Made by a program: the position numbers and the translations under genes | DNA from: Candidula unifasciata | Taxonomy: Eukaryota > Mollusca > Gastropoda > Stylommatophora > Geomitridae | Assembly: GCA_905116865.2 (NCBI GenBank) | Contig: CAJHNH020006979.1 | Span: forward strand, 296,252-360,251 | Length of the DNA stretch: 64,000 nt | Reading direction: 5' to 3' | Shown here: positions 46,001-55,561 of the stretch, piece by piece | Position numbering within the stretch: the first letter of the stretch is position 1 | How the letters are laid out: every line of letters begins with the position of its first letter | Notes under the pieces: model-generated | Database searches by the model: none | What the model saw: the letters and a program-made list of their open reading frames with translations, nothing else | What the model was told of the DNA's origin: nothing

Positions 46001-49000
46001 ATCTATACGGAATAAAGCTTGAATTTTACTGGAAACTGCACATTTACCAGAAGCGAAGATCCAATACAATAAAGCATGTGCCACAGTAAAGCTTGCAGTT
46101 AATTAGGCTAAAAGAGAGATAAATGGACAGAAACTTGCTCCAACTTAGACCTTAGACAGAATGAAAATAAAGCATGGACTTGAATTAAAAACCTTTCTCG
46201 AGAAAGTAGAAGGGTGAACCCAAAACCAGTGATATATGGGAATAAGACAAACACAGAAGACAAGTAGAAAGCTGAACATTGCAATCATTATTTTACCTCT
46301 GTTAACAGAGCAGGCAAACGCACAGAAAGGGACAGAATAAAGCTATCTCGGTTAAAGAAACAAGAGAGAGCTCCACAGCCAGCGACTTCCTTTTTTGAAG
46401 ATGAGTGTAGCATGGATGAATTAGAACAAGAAATTAAAACCTAGAAAATCCTCAGGTGCAGATAAGATTCGCAACGAAATGCTGCTACATCTTGGCCGGT
46501 CTGGCAGAGAAGTAGTTTTCAGGCTAATTATTAAGATATGAAGATCAGGCAAACTTCCAAAGGCATGGAGGAATGCATATATCGTCCCATACTTAAAAGC
46601 AATGAGCCTCCAGACGAGCCACAAATCTATCACCCGATATCCTTAACATCATGCTTAGGCAAAGTTGCCAAAAGAATGATAAACAGGCACTTGTATTAGT
46701 TCCTAGAGAGTTCTGGTGTTCTATGCCATGAACAGGCAGGCTTCAGAACAAACAGCTGTACAGAAGATCAGCTGTTCAGATTGACACAACGAATTCATGG
46801 TGGATTCCAGAATAACAAACACACAGTGGCCATCTGTGTTGACCTTCAGCAGGCCTATGACAGAGTATGGAGGAAAAGCCTCCCGATGAAGATGATGAGC
46901 CTAGGAATACATGTCAAGTTGTATAACTTAGTTAAATATTTTCCGATAGATAGAACAATCTAGACTAAGATACACAAAGCAATCTCATCTAAAGAAGTCT
47001 TGGAGGAGGGCTTGCCACAAGGCTCATCATTGAGCTGTACACTGTTTTTAATCTGTATCAATGACTTGCCAGAACAAATCAAAGCCGAAAAAGCCTTGTA
47101 CGCTGATGATCTAGCAATAAGGCAAAGTCAATAAATTATAGAAAGTGGAGCCCAAATGCTTAATGGAGACCTTAGAAGACTCCACGAGTACTGCCAAAGA
47201 TGGAAACTCAATGTTAACCATACAAAGACTGTCTATACAATCTTCACCAAAAGCCATCAAGTAGCAAGGAAGAATATAAATCTAAGGTTAGACAAGCACC
47301 AAGTGATGAAAGAAGAGCATCCTACATATCTTGAAGTCCCACTTGACCGGCAGCTGAGCCTCAAGAATCATATTGAAAACATAAAGAATAATGCATTGAG
47401 GCGGTTGCAGTTATTGAAGAGACTTGCAGGTACAGTTGTGGATCAGACAAGAAAACTCTGAGGGGCTTGTATCTCAGATGTGTTCGCTCTGTGATAGAGT
47501 ATAACAACTCGCTGCTTACAACCTGCTCCAAGACAAACCTAGAGTCTTTTGACAGAGTACAAAATAATGCCCTCCGATTAATCAGCGAAGCTATGCGGTC
47601 TACTCCAACTGCTGCATGTGAAATCAATACAAATGTGGAACCCCTCGGGTTGCAGAGAGAAAAAGCCACTTTAGAAATTTATTAAAGATGCATTAGAAAA
47701 ATTCGTAACCATCCTAAAAGACACCTTAGAGAAAATTGGGAATACAAACGAAGAATAAAGCACAAATCGGTTTTACACTGCGTACATGAGGCACATGACA
47801 GATACCAACTCTCAGAAAGACGTCAGGGCACTCAGAATGTTGCAAGAAACTTACCACCACCTGCTCGCTTTAAAGCTCCAGATTTCCATTTGAAAATGGA
47901 AGACGAAGAAACTAAGCAGTCGATCCAATCACCCTTATGAACTCATCACTAAAGACCATTGATTCTTACCCCTGATGGATCTGCATTCAAGCCTACCATT
48001 AAAGCAGGTTACGGAATCTACCTAGGTTACCCTGATGGGTCTTTTGAAGAGATATTTGATGCATGCAGAGAATTCTGCTCAAAATATGAAGCTGAAATAA
48101 TTGCACTGGAAACAGCTGTATACCACCTAAAGACTGTAATTGATGTTTATCTTTGAAAAGCCCAAAATATTGTCATCTTTACCGATTCAATGTCTGCCCT
48201 TCAAGCTCTAGAGGGCAGTGAACGCTGCAGAACTGACATAGCTAGGATAATTCTAGATGCTGATCAGCTCATTACCTCATACAACATCAGAATAGTGATG
48301 CAGTGGATTCCAGGCCACTTCAGCACACCAGGTAATGACAAAGCTGACAGACTGGCAAAGAAAGGAGAAACACAAGAACAACCACCTACAGCGACAACTT
48401 TACAGACAGCAAAAACACTTATAAAAGCTATATACAAAGAGACTTGGCTGAACAGATGGGCCATGGGAAATACTGGAAGAGAGGTTTATAGACACATGGC
48501 TAGAGCTGATCCTAACGACAGCATTAACCATGTAACAAGAAGGGACCAGGCAACCATCTTCAGACTCAGAACACAACATACTCCACTTAATGGACACCTA
48601 AACAGAATACAGCCACAACACTCCCCAGAGTGCCAGCTATGTAACTCCCCTACGAAACTGTTGACCATCATCTCTTTGAGTGAACAAAACTCAACGAGAC
48701 TAGAAGAATGCTACTCTTTCCGAGACCAGACAGGTGGAATGCCTTTTACGGAGGAAAAGAACAACTTGTGAAAACATGTAAATTCCACTACATGGCATTG
48801 GGCCAAAGGGTGAAAGCTCGTGCGCCGCTGGATAAATAACAACAACAACATCATTATAATTTAGAGATTATATACACACCATTACCATTCTTGATAATTA
48901 GTTCGACCATTCCTGGAAAATAGCTAGAAACGTCCAAATTATTCTAGGAAATTAGTTAGACACGTCATTATCGTGTTTTTGTAAATTACAAGGCATTCTT

Positions 49001-52000
49001 AGAAAAAAAAGTAAGCACGTCGTTATTGTTTTTGGAAATTGGTTACACGCGCCATTGTCGTTCTTGGAAAAGGGTTAGATACGACATTATCATTCTTAGA
49101 AATTACTTAGACCAGTCATTATCATTCTTGGAAATTAGTTATATACTTCATTATCAATCTTTGAAATTAGTTATATACTTCATTATCAATCTTAGAAATT
49201 AGTTAGACACGTCACTATCATCCTTAGAAATCAGACATGCAATTATCGTCCTTGAAAATTATTTAGACCCGTCATTATCGTTCTTAGGAATTAGTTAGAA
49301 ATGCCATTACCGTTCTTAGAAATTAGTTAGACCCGTCATTATCATTCTTGGAAATTAGTTAGACACGCCATAATTGTTCTTGGACATTAGTTATATACAT
49401 CATTATCTATCTCGGAAATCAGTAATATACGTCATTATCAATCTCGGAAATTAGTTATATACGTCATTATCAATCTTGTAGATTAGTTATATACGTGATT
49501 ATCCATATTGGAAATTAACTGGACACCTCATTATCGTTCTTGGAAATGTTTCACCCTATGACAGTATCATTTAGAAAATATTTAAGTACGTTATCGGCAT
49601 CTTCAAACCTGCATAATAACCCTGGAAGCTGGACGGGTCTTTATAAAACATCTTGGAAATGTATCATGTCTTTATTATCGATCTTAGAAATTAATTAACA
49701 AAGTTTTCATAATCAGTCTTGTAAACTGGGCACGTCATCGTTACGAATCTTGGAAACTAATCTTAGACACATCTTCGAAATCAGTCTGAACCATTAATTA
49801 AGCAGGTTTTTACAAAAACTGGCATTCTTTGGATCTGTTCTCCAGGCTATGTCGGCGAAGTGGGTAATGAACAGGCAGACAGATTGGCCGGATCCACACC
49901 ACTGGGTGGTGAATTGATACATGATATGGCAGATGTGGTCAAGGCCCTTTGGGAACAAACAACGAAATCAGTAGAGAAACAAGATTATTAAGGCCCGGAG
50001 AGAATAAGGCACATGGGTGTAACAAGAGGGCCTGGCCGGCTCACTACACCCAGAGGAAAGGCAAGACTTGTAATCAGACTGTGACCGGTACCATCCGTGT
50101 TGGAACTCTGAGCTGGCTGCTAAGATGAGGACGAGGGGATAACCCGAGTGCTGTGATGTCAATTCTTGACTCAGCTTAACTCAGCTAAACTCACAAAAAC
50201 TGCTGGAAATAATTATTCACGTTTTTGTAATATTTCATGTAAAATAATTAGGTACATCATTATAATGTTTCCTGGTAATTAACAAGTCTGCATTCATAAT
50301 ATATATATATAAGTAGGTAAGCAAAAGACATTCTTCACAATTAATTTTGGAAATCAAAATCAATTTAAGAAACTGGACACGACTTGAAAATCAATCTTTA
50401 CAAACAGCCAGGACTTCTTAATCCGTTTTAAAAAGCACTTATGAATGTTTCCATAATTAATCAGTGTCTGTAAAAAAAAAAAAAGATCATCAGCTACAGA
50501 TTTTGATCATCTCGTTGTTGATCAAGAAAAAAGCACAGAATTCACATTACAACAAGAAAATAACAAGAGCACCCTCAAAAACAGCAGTAAGAATACTAAC
50601 AAGAACACCAAAAGGCATACCAACAAGAACATCAAACTTAACTTTATCAAGAACATCAAGTTTACCTGAATTTGGCCTCTGTTCTGAGAATAAAAGACGC
50701 TCTTGCGCGTGTGTCTGGGTTCAAACACCTGCAGCCATGTTCCTTTGAAGAAGATTGCGTTGACAAGGATTGCGGCCGTCGCGCTGTTGATTGTGCCTGA
50801 GGGTTCGCAAAATAAGAGATTGATGTTTCGTGCTCAAAGTTTGAATGGTGAAGAGGTTAGGGTGCTGGGCTTACCCCGGTGAGTGGGAAGTGTGGGGAGG
50901 GTCCATGAAGGATTTACAGACACCGGTTACAGTCAGACAAATGTGCTGGATCTGCACTAATGGGTGGTGAAATGAGACATGGCAAGGCTGTTTTTGGTCA
51001 AGGTCTTGTGGGAACAAGCAACGGAATCCGTAGAGAAACAAGATTATTATGGTCTGGAGAGAATGAGGCATCTCGGTGTACTCAGAGGGTCTGGTTACTA
51101 CACTCAGAGGAAAGCCAAGACGGACATATAACCAGACTGTGACCGGTACCATCAGTACTGGAACTCTGCTCTGGCTGCTGAAGATGAGGACGGAGCACGC
51201 ATGGGTATTCCCCAAGTGCTTACCTCAGCTCAACTCATTAATTTATTCATTATCCTGTCTCATCATTAAATGATCAAAAATGGCTCGCAATGCCATTGTA
51301 TCCTGGGCAATCAGTTAAATAGCATGGATAGAATCCAATCCAGCAGCTTTGGAATCCCTTCTCAACATTCGTTTTAGGGTTTCTTTTGGGTGTCCTTGCC
51401 TTCTTAATTCTTTTATTTCCCATTTTAATGCCTGTCTGGATAGTCGTATAGATGTTTTAAAATTGTGGTACCTTTCCGTCTTTCTAGACGATTGTGTCAT
51501 ACTGTGCCATGAGGAGGCATGGGACCTACAGCCTATGGCGATGGCGAGTGTGACTAGCAAGACCCACCCTCGTTAAAGTATAATGTATAGAAAGGAGTAG
51601 AAAGATAGGAGGACACACTAGACAACATAAAAGTGGAAAGCTGTAGTTACTGTACCAGGAATCGAACCTGTCACCTTTAAATGGTTTATGAGCCTGACTA
51701 TGGAAACAAGTGTACGAAGAACAAGACCAGCTAGACACCCAAACAACAACATTACTTACCTGGTTCTAGCAGGTTTTTTACGTAGTGATTTGTCTGTCGT
51801 TCCACGAACTCATTGATATGCCTCTCCGGTCCCCCAGGGTAAGCCAGGTCAAAGTTGGTGCTTTGAGCGAAATAATAAAACCAGGCGGCCTCCGTGAATT
51901 GACGTTCTATGGGCAAGTGCGGGTTCAGAAAGATACCGTTTGAGTTGTAGACTTCTAGTGCGGTTACATTGTTCCACTGATCGAATATAAGAAATAACAC

Positions 52001-55000
52001 ATTTGTTAATTCACGTAAACATTTGTTGGAGAAATGACAACAGAAATTACACATACACGAAAAACTAAAAATTATTTTTAATGAATGAATGAATCAAGAA
52101 TTTGCATCACTGCACTCGGGGATAAAAGTAAAGATAGCCCTCCCATTCAAACAGTGCTACACACTACCTCACATCTGATTGGTCGACGTTCAGCTTAGCT
52201 CACTTCTGATTGGTCGAAATTGATTTACCCGGCCTTCACACAATGTGACTGGGGTGTTCCGCAATGCCGTTGACATCGCTTGTTGTATTTTTTAGCACAC
52301 CACCGCTTTTAACACTCCAAAAACCTACTGGGTCTATCACACAAACCACCCCCCCCCCCCCCGCTTCCCTTTTACTCCTCTAGAGAGTGCTGCAACCTGT
52401 GTCACAGGCATTCTTTTTCTCGGTAAAGAAAACGTAAATGCAAGACTACACAGATAGCGAACAACAGAGCGGCACACATGTAACAACTTCGTGGAATTAT
52501 GATGCATGATAAGGCAGACGTGGTTAGTGCCTTGTGGGAGAGCGTGTACAGTTCGGAGGTGCAGATGGATCACCATAGTCTAGTGACACTGATGCAGGGG
52601 GGAGTGACGAGAGGTTCTGGCAGATGCTCGAGGCTCAGAGGGAAGGCAAGACGTACGTTTAATCAGAATGCTACAGGCATCATTAGTATCTGAACTCTTC
52701 GCTGGCTGCTGAAGATGGGGGAGGAGCGCTTATGGAAATGCCCCGATAGCTGTGATGTCGGTTCTTAAATCAAATCAAATCAAATCATAAGAGAAAATGA
52801 CACAGACCTACAAGGCTTAAAGATCAACTAGTATCCCCTAGTATAAATGATAGATGTAGCTAGACAATTAAAATTATAGAGGTGATTGGACGGTTACATG
52901 CTGCAGGAGATCTCGGATTGTGGAGAGACATATCGCCCACCCAAGGCACCTGATAATGATGATGATCATGATTAGACGGTAAAATAATGACATAATTAGA
53001 CAGTAAAAATTATAGACGTGATTAGACGGTAAAATTATAACGTAACTAGACAGTATAAATTATAGACGTGACTATGCAGTATAAAGGATAAACGTAACCA
53101 GGGAGTATAAATTATGGACGTAACTAAACACTATACAGGATTGGCGTAATTATGCAGTAATTTACAAAATTGACGTGATAATTTTTTTGACAAATGAAAG
53201 ACGTGACAGCATAAATCGCAGTACCTGTAATAAAATGCCTTTAAATTCCACGTTAGCAGGAACGTAGGGGTTCAGAAAGGCCACTCTATTTATCTCTTCG
53301 AACGTGGGTCCGTTACCGGCTCCAATCAGCAACATGCCGAGGGCAGCTTGGACACTGTTGGGTGGGAAAGAGAAAGACAACAAATTCTTTCTCCAAAATG
53401 TTGTGGAGTTAGTAATAAAAATGTGCGTGCTTTTTTCCAGACATTACCGGGTTGGTAATAGAAAGGCAAAATTGTTGTTCTATGAGCTGTTGTCAAGTTG
53501 GTAATACAAATACCTCTTGTTTTCTCCAACCTGATCGGACGGGCAATAGAAAGACACAACAAATACTTTCTCAGTGTTGTCCTGAGTTGAATTGAGTTGA
53601 GTAAAGAATTGACATCACAGCACTCGGGGTATTTCCATGCGCATTCCGTCCTCACCTTCAGCAGCCAGCGCAGAGTTCAAATATTGCTGGCACAGGTCAC
53701 AATCTGTTTATATGTCCGTCTTGCCTTTCCTTTGAGTGTAGTGAGCCGGCCAGACACTCTGCTCACACACTCACGTGTCTCATTCTCTCCACGCCATAAT
53801 AATCTTGTTTCTCTACTGATTCCGTTGCTTGTTCCCAAAGGGCCTTGACCACATCTCCCATGACATGTATCAATTCACCACTTAGTGGTGCAGATCCAGC
53901 CAATCTGTTTTCAGTGATGTTACGACGAACATCCTACAAGATGTTGAACATCACTAGAAAGTAGCATCTCATCTCGGAAAATGAAATAATTTGTGCATAT
54001 CAATCCCCAATGCAGTTAATGGAACCAAACATTAATAGCAGAAGGCACGGTACCAGGAAAGAGAGGAAGATGTCAAAGATGGATACAAGATGGATACAAG
54101 ATGGATACAAAATAGATACAAGATGTGAATTACACCTCAAGCTTGAATGTGCAGGATGGGAGAGAGTTGGCGAGAGACCAAGTTTCTTTCAGGCAGACTG
54201 TGATGAGAGCTACGTTCTGCAAAGGATCTGCTTCATGATTGATTGATAGATGTGGTGAAAAACCTGAAGTGCACATAAAAAGTCTAAAAAGCATGCACGT
54301 CCAGATATTTAATCATCATAAATTTCAAATTTTAAGGCGTTGTGGGGAGGAACAGTTTGCGATCCATTGCCTTAAGGCAGCAGTGGCTACTGTCGATATA
54401 AATGCTCTTTAATGTTATCAAACAATCGTCTCCTGGGGCGGCTTCTTGCTGTCATTTCATAGCTCTTCACGTGTAGCGCCTGCACTAGAAGCTGCTCTGG
54501 ATGTATTCTTACTAAATGACCAAACCATTCAATCTTCTGTTGCTAAGTCAATCTATTGCATTGAAAGGGGGTAAGGGGGAGGGGGTGTCATTTACTCAAG
54601 GGAAGTAAAACTGGAGACTTTTGATCAAGGGCAACGTTTTTAGGTGAGCAGTGTCTGTAGGTAAAAAGCCCAGTATAAAAGGCAAATGTTATAATAGTCA
54701 CGTCGGCTCTGTGGCCAAGTCGATGTGAACGCTTCGTAATGCCGGAGTGCCGGGTTCGATCCCAGCTGCGGGCCATGTGCCTTGCGTTAGTTTCGACAGT
54801 GGTATCAGGGGGCCGAACGTCCAGATGGCAATGGCAAACTACTGGACGTAAATTTGCCTAGAGGAACCAAATAACAGTCAGGAGCTGCTGGGGTTGGTCT
54901 TGCAACGTCCTGTAAAGGGTACAAAGCTAACCTATGATAGGCACAATGAAAGAAACCGAAATGACGACATAAATACATACCTGAAAGGTGAGTAGACAAC

Positions 55001-55147
55001 GTTCCATCTCCTGACGGCTATCTGTCGATAGAGAGCCTCGGAGAAGATAGGTGAGGATCGTGACAAGGAAAGGAGATAATTTGGATCAGGCCGGGTCGCG
55101 GCGATCACGAAGCAGCATCCCAAAAGTATTATTATTGTTTTCTGCAT
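36393..55147 (-). CDS. Secreted serpin (serine protease inhibitor superfamily), 7 exons, intact
   Basis: The exons on the minus strand are 54981-55147, 53225-53354, 51760-51976, 50666-50796, 43599-43737, 40418-40603 and 36393-36598. All junctions are AG/GT and phases agree. The total is 1176 nt, i.e. 391 codons plus stop, a normal serpin length. Residues 1-17 are a signal peptide (MQKTIIILLGCCFVIAA). Then come NVVYSPFSVQAALGMLLIGA, TINSATAAILVNAIFFKGTW, the sheet/shutter regions and a C-terminal HPFIFFLRD...ILFQGKF. The reactive-loop hinge E(T)GTVAAAATA (about 341-351) fits the inhibitory consensus: P15 Gly343, P14 Thr344, P12-P9 Ala. By the standard 17-residue spacing P1/P1' would be Asn357-Ser358. 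The role is inferred as extracellular protease inhibition; the target is unknown. Its convergent paralogue at 17347-33707 is broken. Confidence 0.92.
36606..37350. other. Intron 6 sequence with (CA)n and (GT)n tracts
   Basis: (CA)n at about 36848-36890 and (GT)n at about 37070-37092. No gene recognised. Confidence 0.7.
37351..38016 (-). mobile_element. LINE RNase H and C-terminal domain, 221-codon open frame
   Basis: Contains MEIAAATRALVCVEEQATTH (RNase H E region), AVIVSNSMNMLQKI (TDS-like), CIYIPRHSGVNGNERAHQLA (H motif), then LIGTISRGTLKWLLHGRTEQ and CPMC. It is the longest uninterrupted member of the RNase H LINE family in the window. Position D of the TDS motif reads Asn (VSNSM) and the final D reads H (NERAHQLA), so it is probably inactive. 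Confidence 0.8.
38040..39740. repeat. 21/22-bp minisatellite cluster in serpin intron 6
   Basis: A degenerate (A/T)TTGGACGATTAGTGAAAAA-type array with two homogenised blocks: ATTGGATGATTTGTAAGAAA TT (22 bp, about 7 copies, 38890-39045) and TTAGTGAAACATTGCTTGAC G (21 bp, about 21 copies, 39060-39500). A LINE fragment interrupts it at 38165-38740. The LTLVKHC and DVSETLL frames are artefacts of the 21-bp unit. Confidence 0.95.
38165..38740 (+). mobile_element. LINE reverse transcriptase fragment
   Basis: Encodes EVDQVIKRSPKNKASGADRL PTEII, then IFNAAWVQQTVPIDWKHAIV VPLWKKK and QYRFISLSSHAGQLCARLIE, i.e. RT motifs 0-2 of an RTE-like element, with several stops. It ends in poly-A-rich sequence. 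Confidence 0.85.
39960..40055. repeat. (CA)n/(CAAA)n microsatellite
   Basis: About 95 bp of CA repeats with CAAACAAA interruptions, within intron 6. Confidence 0.95.
40418..40603 (-). CDS. Intact serpin exon 6
   Basis: Encodes INQLFEGFRTEHVSLALPKF, RIESDFHLKQALEQLGIRTA and FSPNADLSRISKV, the serpin LPKF...L...LG...F...ADLS block. The acceptor is TTATTTCAG and the donor AAAGTTG before GTACGT. 186 bp. Confidence 0.93.
40725..40935 (-). mobile_element. LINE 3'-terminal fragment
   Basis: The minus strand encodes a basic LINE tail with GALENIVTTAKITERRGR and a degraded REMMLDVLRKR-like segment. Its upstream part (NNEE...FFDHLM) merges into the adjoining 28-bp minisatellite. Confidence 0.65.
40930..42965. 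repeat. 28-bp minisatellite (CTCCTCATTGTTAAAGAACC CTGTTTGT)n in serpin intron 5
   Basis: About 70 copies over 2 kb. Units are more diverse on the left (TTCAAGAACTG, shorter units) and more uniform on the right, with alternating CTCCTCA, CTCCTCG and CTCGTCA variants in a higher-order pattern at about 42000-42960. The unit resembles the LINE sequence immediately to its left. Confidence 0.96.
42975..43205 (+). mobile_element. tRNA-derived SINE, family 2
   Basis: Contains AGCTCCCAGGTCGACCCAGC, TGGGTACCAGGTATTACCTT, GGGAGGTAAAGTCGACTGGC and TATATAATACACGTC. Confidence 0.75.
43318..43580 (+). mobile_element. tRNA-derived SINE, family 1
   Basis: Head with TGGCTTAAGCGTTGCGAACG (A-box side) and GTGCCGGGTTCGAATTTAGC (B box), a body with TTTCGACAGTGGTATC, and a GCTGGGGTTGGTTCTGCAAC end. 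It is the clearest tRNA-like head of the family and ends about 20 bp before serpin exon 5. Confidence 0.8.
43599..43737 (-). CDS. Intact serpin exon 5
   Basis: Encodes LDTMHSVRYVNIKRNVLGAD and LPYKERFALYIALPQATYGV. The acceptor is TTTCGCAG and the donor ACCTTG before GTAATG. 139 bp. Confidence 0.9.
43905..44292. repeat. 32-bp minisatellite in serpin intron 4, left part
   Basis: Units of GTAGACACATCGTTATCATT CTCGGAAAGTAT, highly uniform. It stops abruptly where the LINE begins, and a degenerate continuation appears on the other side (48850-49560). Confidence 0.93.
44293..48850 (+). mobile_element. Nearly full-length decayed non-LTR retrotransposon (endonuclease-RT-RNase H)
   Basis: The order is a GC-rich 5' region (44293-45030); an APE endonuclease start (45037-45504: LNILQLNICGIRNKKLELAK, VAALQET); RT with AICVDLQQAYDRVW, LPQGSSLSCTLF and YADDLAI (46430-47160); thumb and connection (47156-47690); RNase H with IVIFTDSMSALQALEG and QWIPGHFSTPGNDKADRLAK (47960-48380); and a C-terminal CQLC. 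Numerous stops and frameshifts make it inactive. It ends ATAACAACAACAACA. The RNase H suggests an I-superfamily element. Exact clade is undetermined. Confidence 0.88.
47959..48771 (+). pseudogene. RNase H and C-terminal domain of the decayed LINE
   Basis: Two frames, 47959-48156 (GYGIYLGYPDGSFEE, EAEIIALETAVYHLK) and 48190-48771 (TDSMSALQAL; HFSTPGNDKADRLAKKG; RTQHTPLNGHLNRIQ), separated by one in-frame stop. The catalytic E, D and D positions are still present. Confidence 0.75.
48850..49800. repeat. Degenerate 32-bp-type minisatellite, right part
   Basis: CATTATCATTCTTGGAAATT AGTTAGACACGT-type units, much more diverged than the left block at 43905-44292. Confidence 0.85.
49835..50190 (+). 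mobile_element. LINE RNase H 3'-end fragment
   Basis: Encodes GYVGEVGNEQADRLAGSTPL, HDMADVVKALWEQTTKSVEK and TYNQTVTG-like sequence with frameshifts. It ends GTGCTGTGATGTCAATTCTT. Confidence 0.75.
50525..50665. repeat. GTTCTTGTTGATGTTCTTG-type minisatellite at the start of serpin intron 4
   Basis: On the minus strand, directly after the exon 4 donor: TTGATGTTCTTGATAAAG and TTCTTGTTGGTATGCC units. It shares its motif with 31024-31702 in the paralogue. Confidence 0.8.
50666..50796 (-). CDS. Intact serpin exon 4
   Basis: Encodes GTINSATAAILVNAIFFKGT and WLQVFEPRHTRKSVFYSQNR. The acceptor is ACCCTCAG and the donor ATTCAG before GTAAAC. 131 bp. Confidence 0.92.
50880..51240 (+). mobile_element. 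LINE RNase H 3'-end fragment
   Basis: Degraded module with GGGTGGTGAAATGAGACATG, CATATAACCAGACTGTGACC, then LLWLLKMRTEHAW and YSPKCL-like end. It lies in serpin intron 3. Confidence 0.7.
51290..51740 (-). mobile_element. Retroelement fragment with tRNA-like head and LINE-like tail
   Basis: Minus strand, from 51740: CTAGCTGGTC (A-box-like), GACAGGTTCGATTCCTGG (B-box-like at about 51653-51670), then further down RQALKWEIKELRRQGHPKET and LRRDSKAAGLDSI, a LINE C-terminal tail. This could be a SINE with a LINE-derived tail or two adjacent insertions. Confidence 0.5.
51760..51976 (-). CDS. Intact serpin exon 3
   Basis: The acceptor is TCGATCAG. It encodes WNNVTALEVYNSNGIFLNPH, QFTEAAWFYYFAQSTNFDLA and HINEFVERQTNHYVKNLLEP. 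The last part matches the serpin IN.WV...T...I..L motif with substitutions. The donor CAG/GTAAGT is optimal. This exon has no visible counterpart in the plus-strand pseudogene. Confidence 0.92.
52490..52790 (+). mobile_element. LINE RNase H 3'-end fragment
   Basis: Encodes MMHDKADVVSALWESVYSSE VQMDHHSLV and TFNQNATGIISI. It ends with AGCTGTGATGTCGGTTCTTA and an ATCAAATCAAATCAAATC tail. It is close kin of the copy at 32515. Confidence 0.78.
52895..52985 (+). mobile_element. Short LINE 3' tail
   Basis: LHAAGDLGLWRDISPTQGT followed by stops and AATGATGATGATCATG, a relative of the minus-strand tail at 13000-13200. Confidence 0.5.
52970..53220. repeat. 26-bp minisatellite at the start of serpin intron 2
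   Basis: Minus-strand TTACGTCTATAATTTATACT GTCTAG units run up to the exon 2 donor. They share the CACGTCTAT..TTTGTA motif with the paralogous intron 2 at 20250-20525. Confidence 0.85.
53225..53354 (-). CDS. Intact serpin exon 2
   Basis: The acceptor is CCCAACAG. It encodes SVQAALGMLLIGAGNGPTFE and EINRVAFLNPYVPANVEFKG. 130 bp, ending phase 0 at TTACAG before GTACTG. Confidence 0.92.
53380..53570. repeat. Degenerate 47-bp-type minisatellite in serpin intron 1
   Basis: TTGTCAAGTTGGTAATA and CAACCTGATCGGACGGGCAA units. They are the opposite-strand, decayed counterpart of the large array at 18925-19650. Confidence 0.65.
53585..53935 (-). mobile_element. LINE RNase H 3'-end fragment
   Basis: The minus strand shows ADWLDLHH-like start, HVMGDVVKALWEQATESVEK, and MRTECAWKYPECCDVNSLLN at the C-terminus (the CPECCDVNS end of this LINE family). 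Confidence 0.75.
54015..54255 (+). mobile_element. LINE 3'-terminal fragment
   Basis: Encodes RRHGTRKERKMSKMDTRWIQ, then an internal ATGGATACAAG repeat, and ECAGWERVGERPSFFQADCD, a basic LINE C-terminus ending ATGATTGATTGATAG. Confidence 0.65.
54310..54570 (-). mobile_element. LINE 3'-terminal fragment
   Basis: The minus strand encodes IEWFGHLVRIHPEQLLVQAL and EMTARSRPRRRLFDNIKEHL, then stops. LINE ORF2 tail (WFGHLVRM...RGRPRTRWLDNI type). Confidence 0.75.
54702..54935 (+). mobile_element. tRNA-derived SINE, family 1
   Basis: Contains GTGCCGGGTTCGATCCCAGC, TGCGGGCC, TTTCGACAGTGGTATC, ATGGCAATGGCAAACTACTG and GCTGGGGTTGGTCTTGCAAC. It lies in serpin intron 1. Confidence 0.8.
54981..55147 (-). 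CDS. Intact serpin exon 1
   Basis: ATG at 55147 followed by a signal peptide, then SLSRSSPIFSEALYRQIAVR and WNVVYSPF. The donor is TTTCAG before GTATGT (phase 2). 167 bp. Confidence 0.92.
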
Positions 55148-55214
55148 ATTGCTAAGAAGACAAGTGTTTGTTGTGAGAACCGAAGATAAAGCCGCGTTTC
55201 ACCTAAATAATACC
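55148..55214 (-). promoter_or_regulatory. Short upstream region of the intact serpin
   Basis: Only about 70 bp separate the start codon from the GAA tract. The minus strand has TTGTCTTCTTAGCAA just before ATG, matching TTGTCTTCTCAGCAA before the pseudogene start. The conserved pyrimidine-AG could be a splice acceptor of a 5' UTR intron or a conserved 5' UTR. No clear TATA box assigned. Confidence 0.45.
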
Positions 55215-55530
55215 ATATCTTTTCCTTTCTTCTTCTTCTTCTTCTTCTTCTTCTTCTTCTTCTTCTTCTTCTTCTTCTTCTTCTTCTTCTTCTTCTTCTT
55301 CTATTTCTTCTTCTTCTTCTTCTTCTTCTTCTTCTTCTTCTTCTTCTTCTTCTTCTTTCTTCTTTTTCTTCTTCTTCTTCTTCTTCTTCTTCTTCTTCTT
55401 CTTCTTCTTCTTCTTCTTCTTCTTCTTCTTCTTCTTCTTCTTTCTTCTTCTTCTTCTTCTTCTTCTTCTTCTTCTTCTTCTTCTTCTTCTTCTTCTTCTT
55501 CTTCTTCTTCTTCTTCTTCTTCTTCTTCTT

Positions 55531-55561
<31 letters not shown>

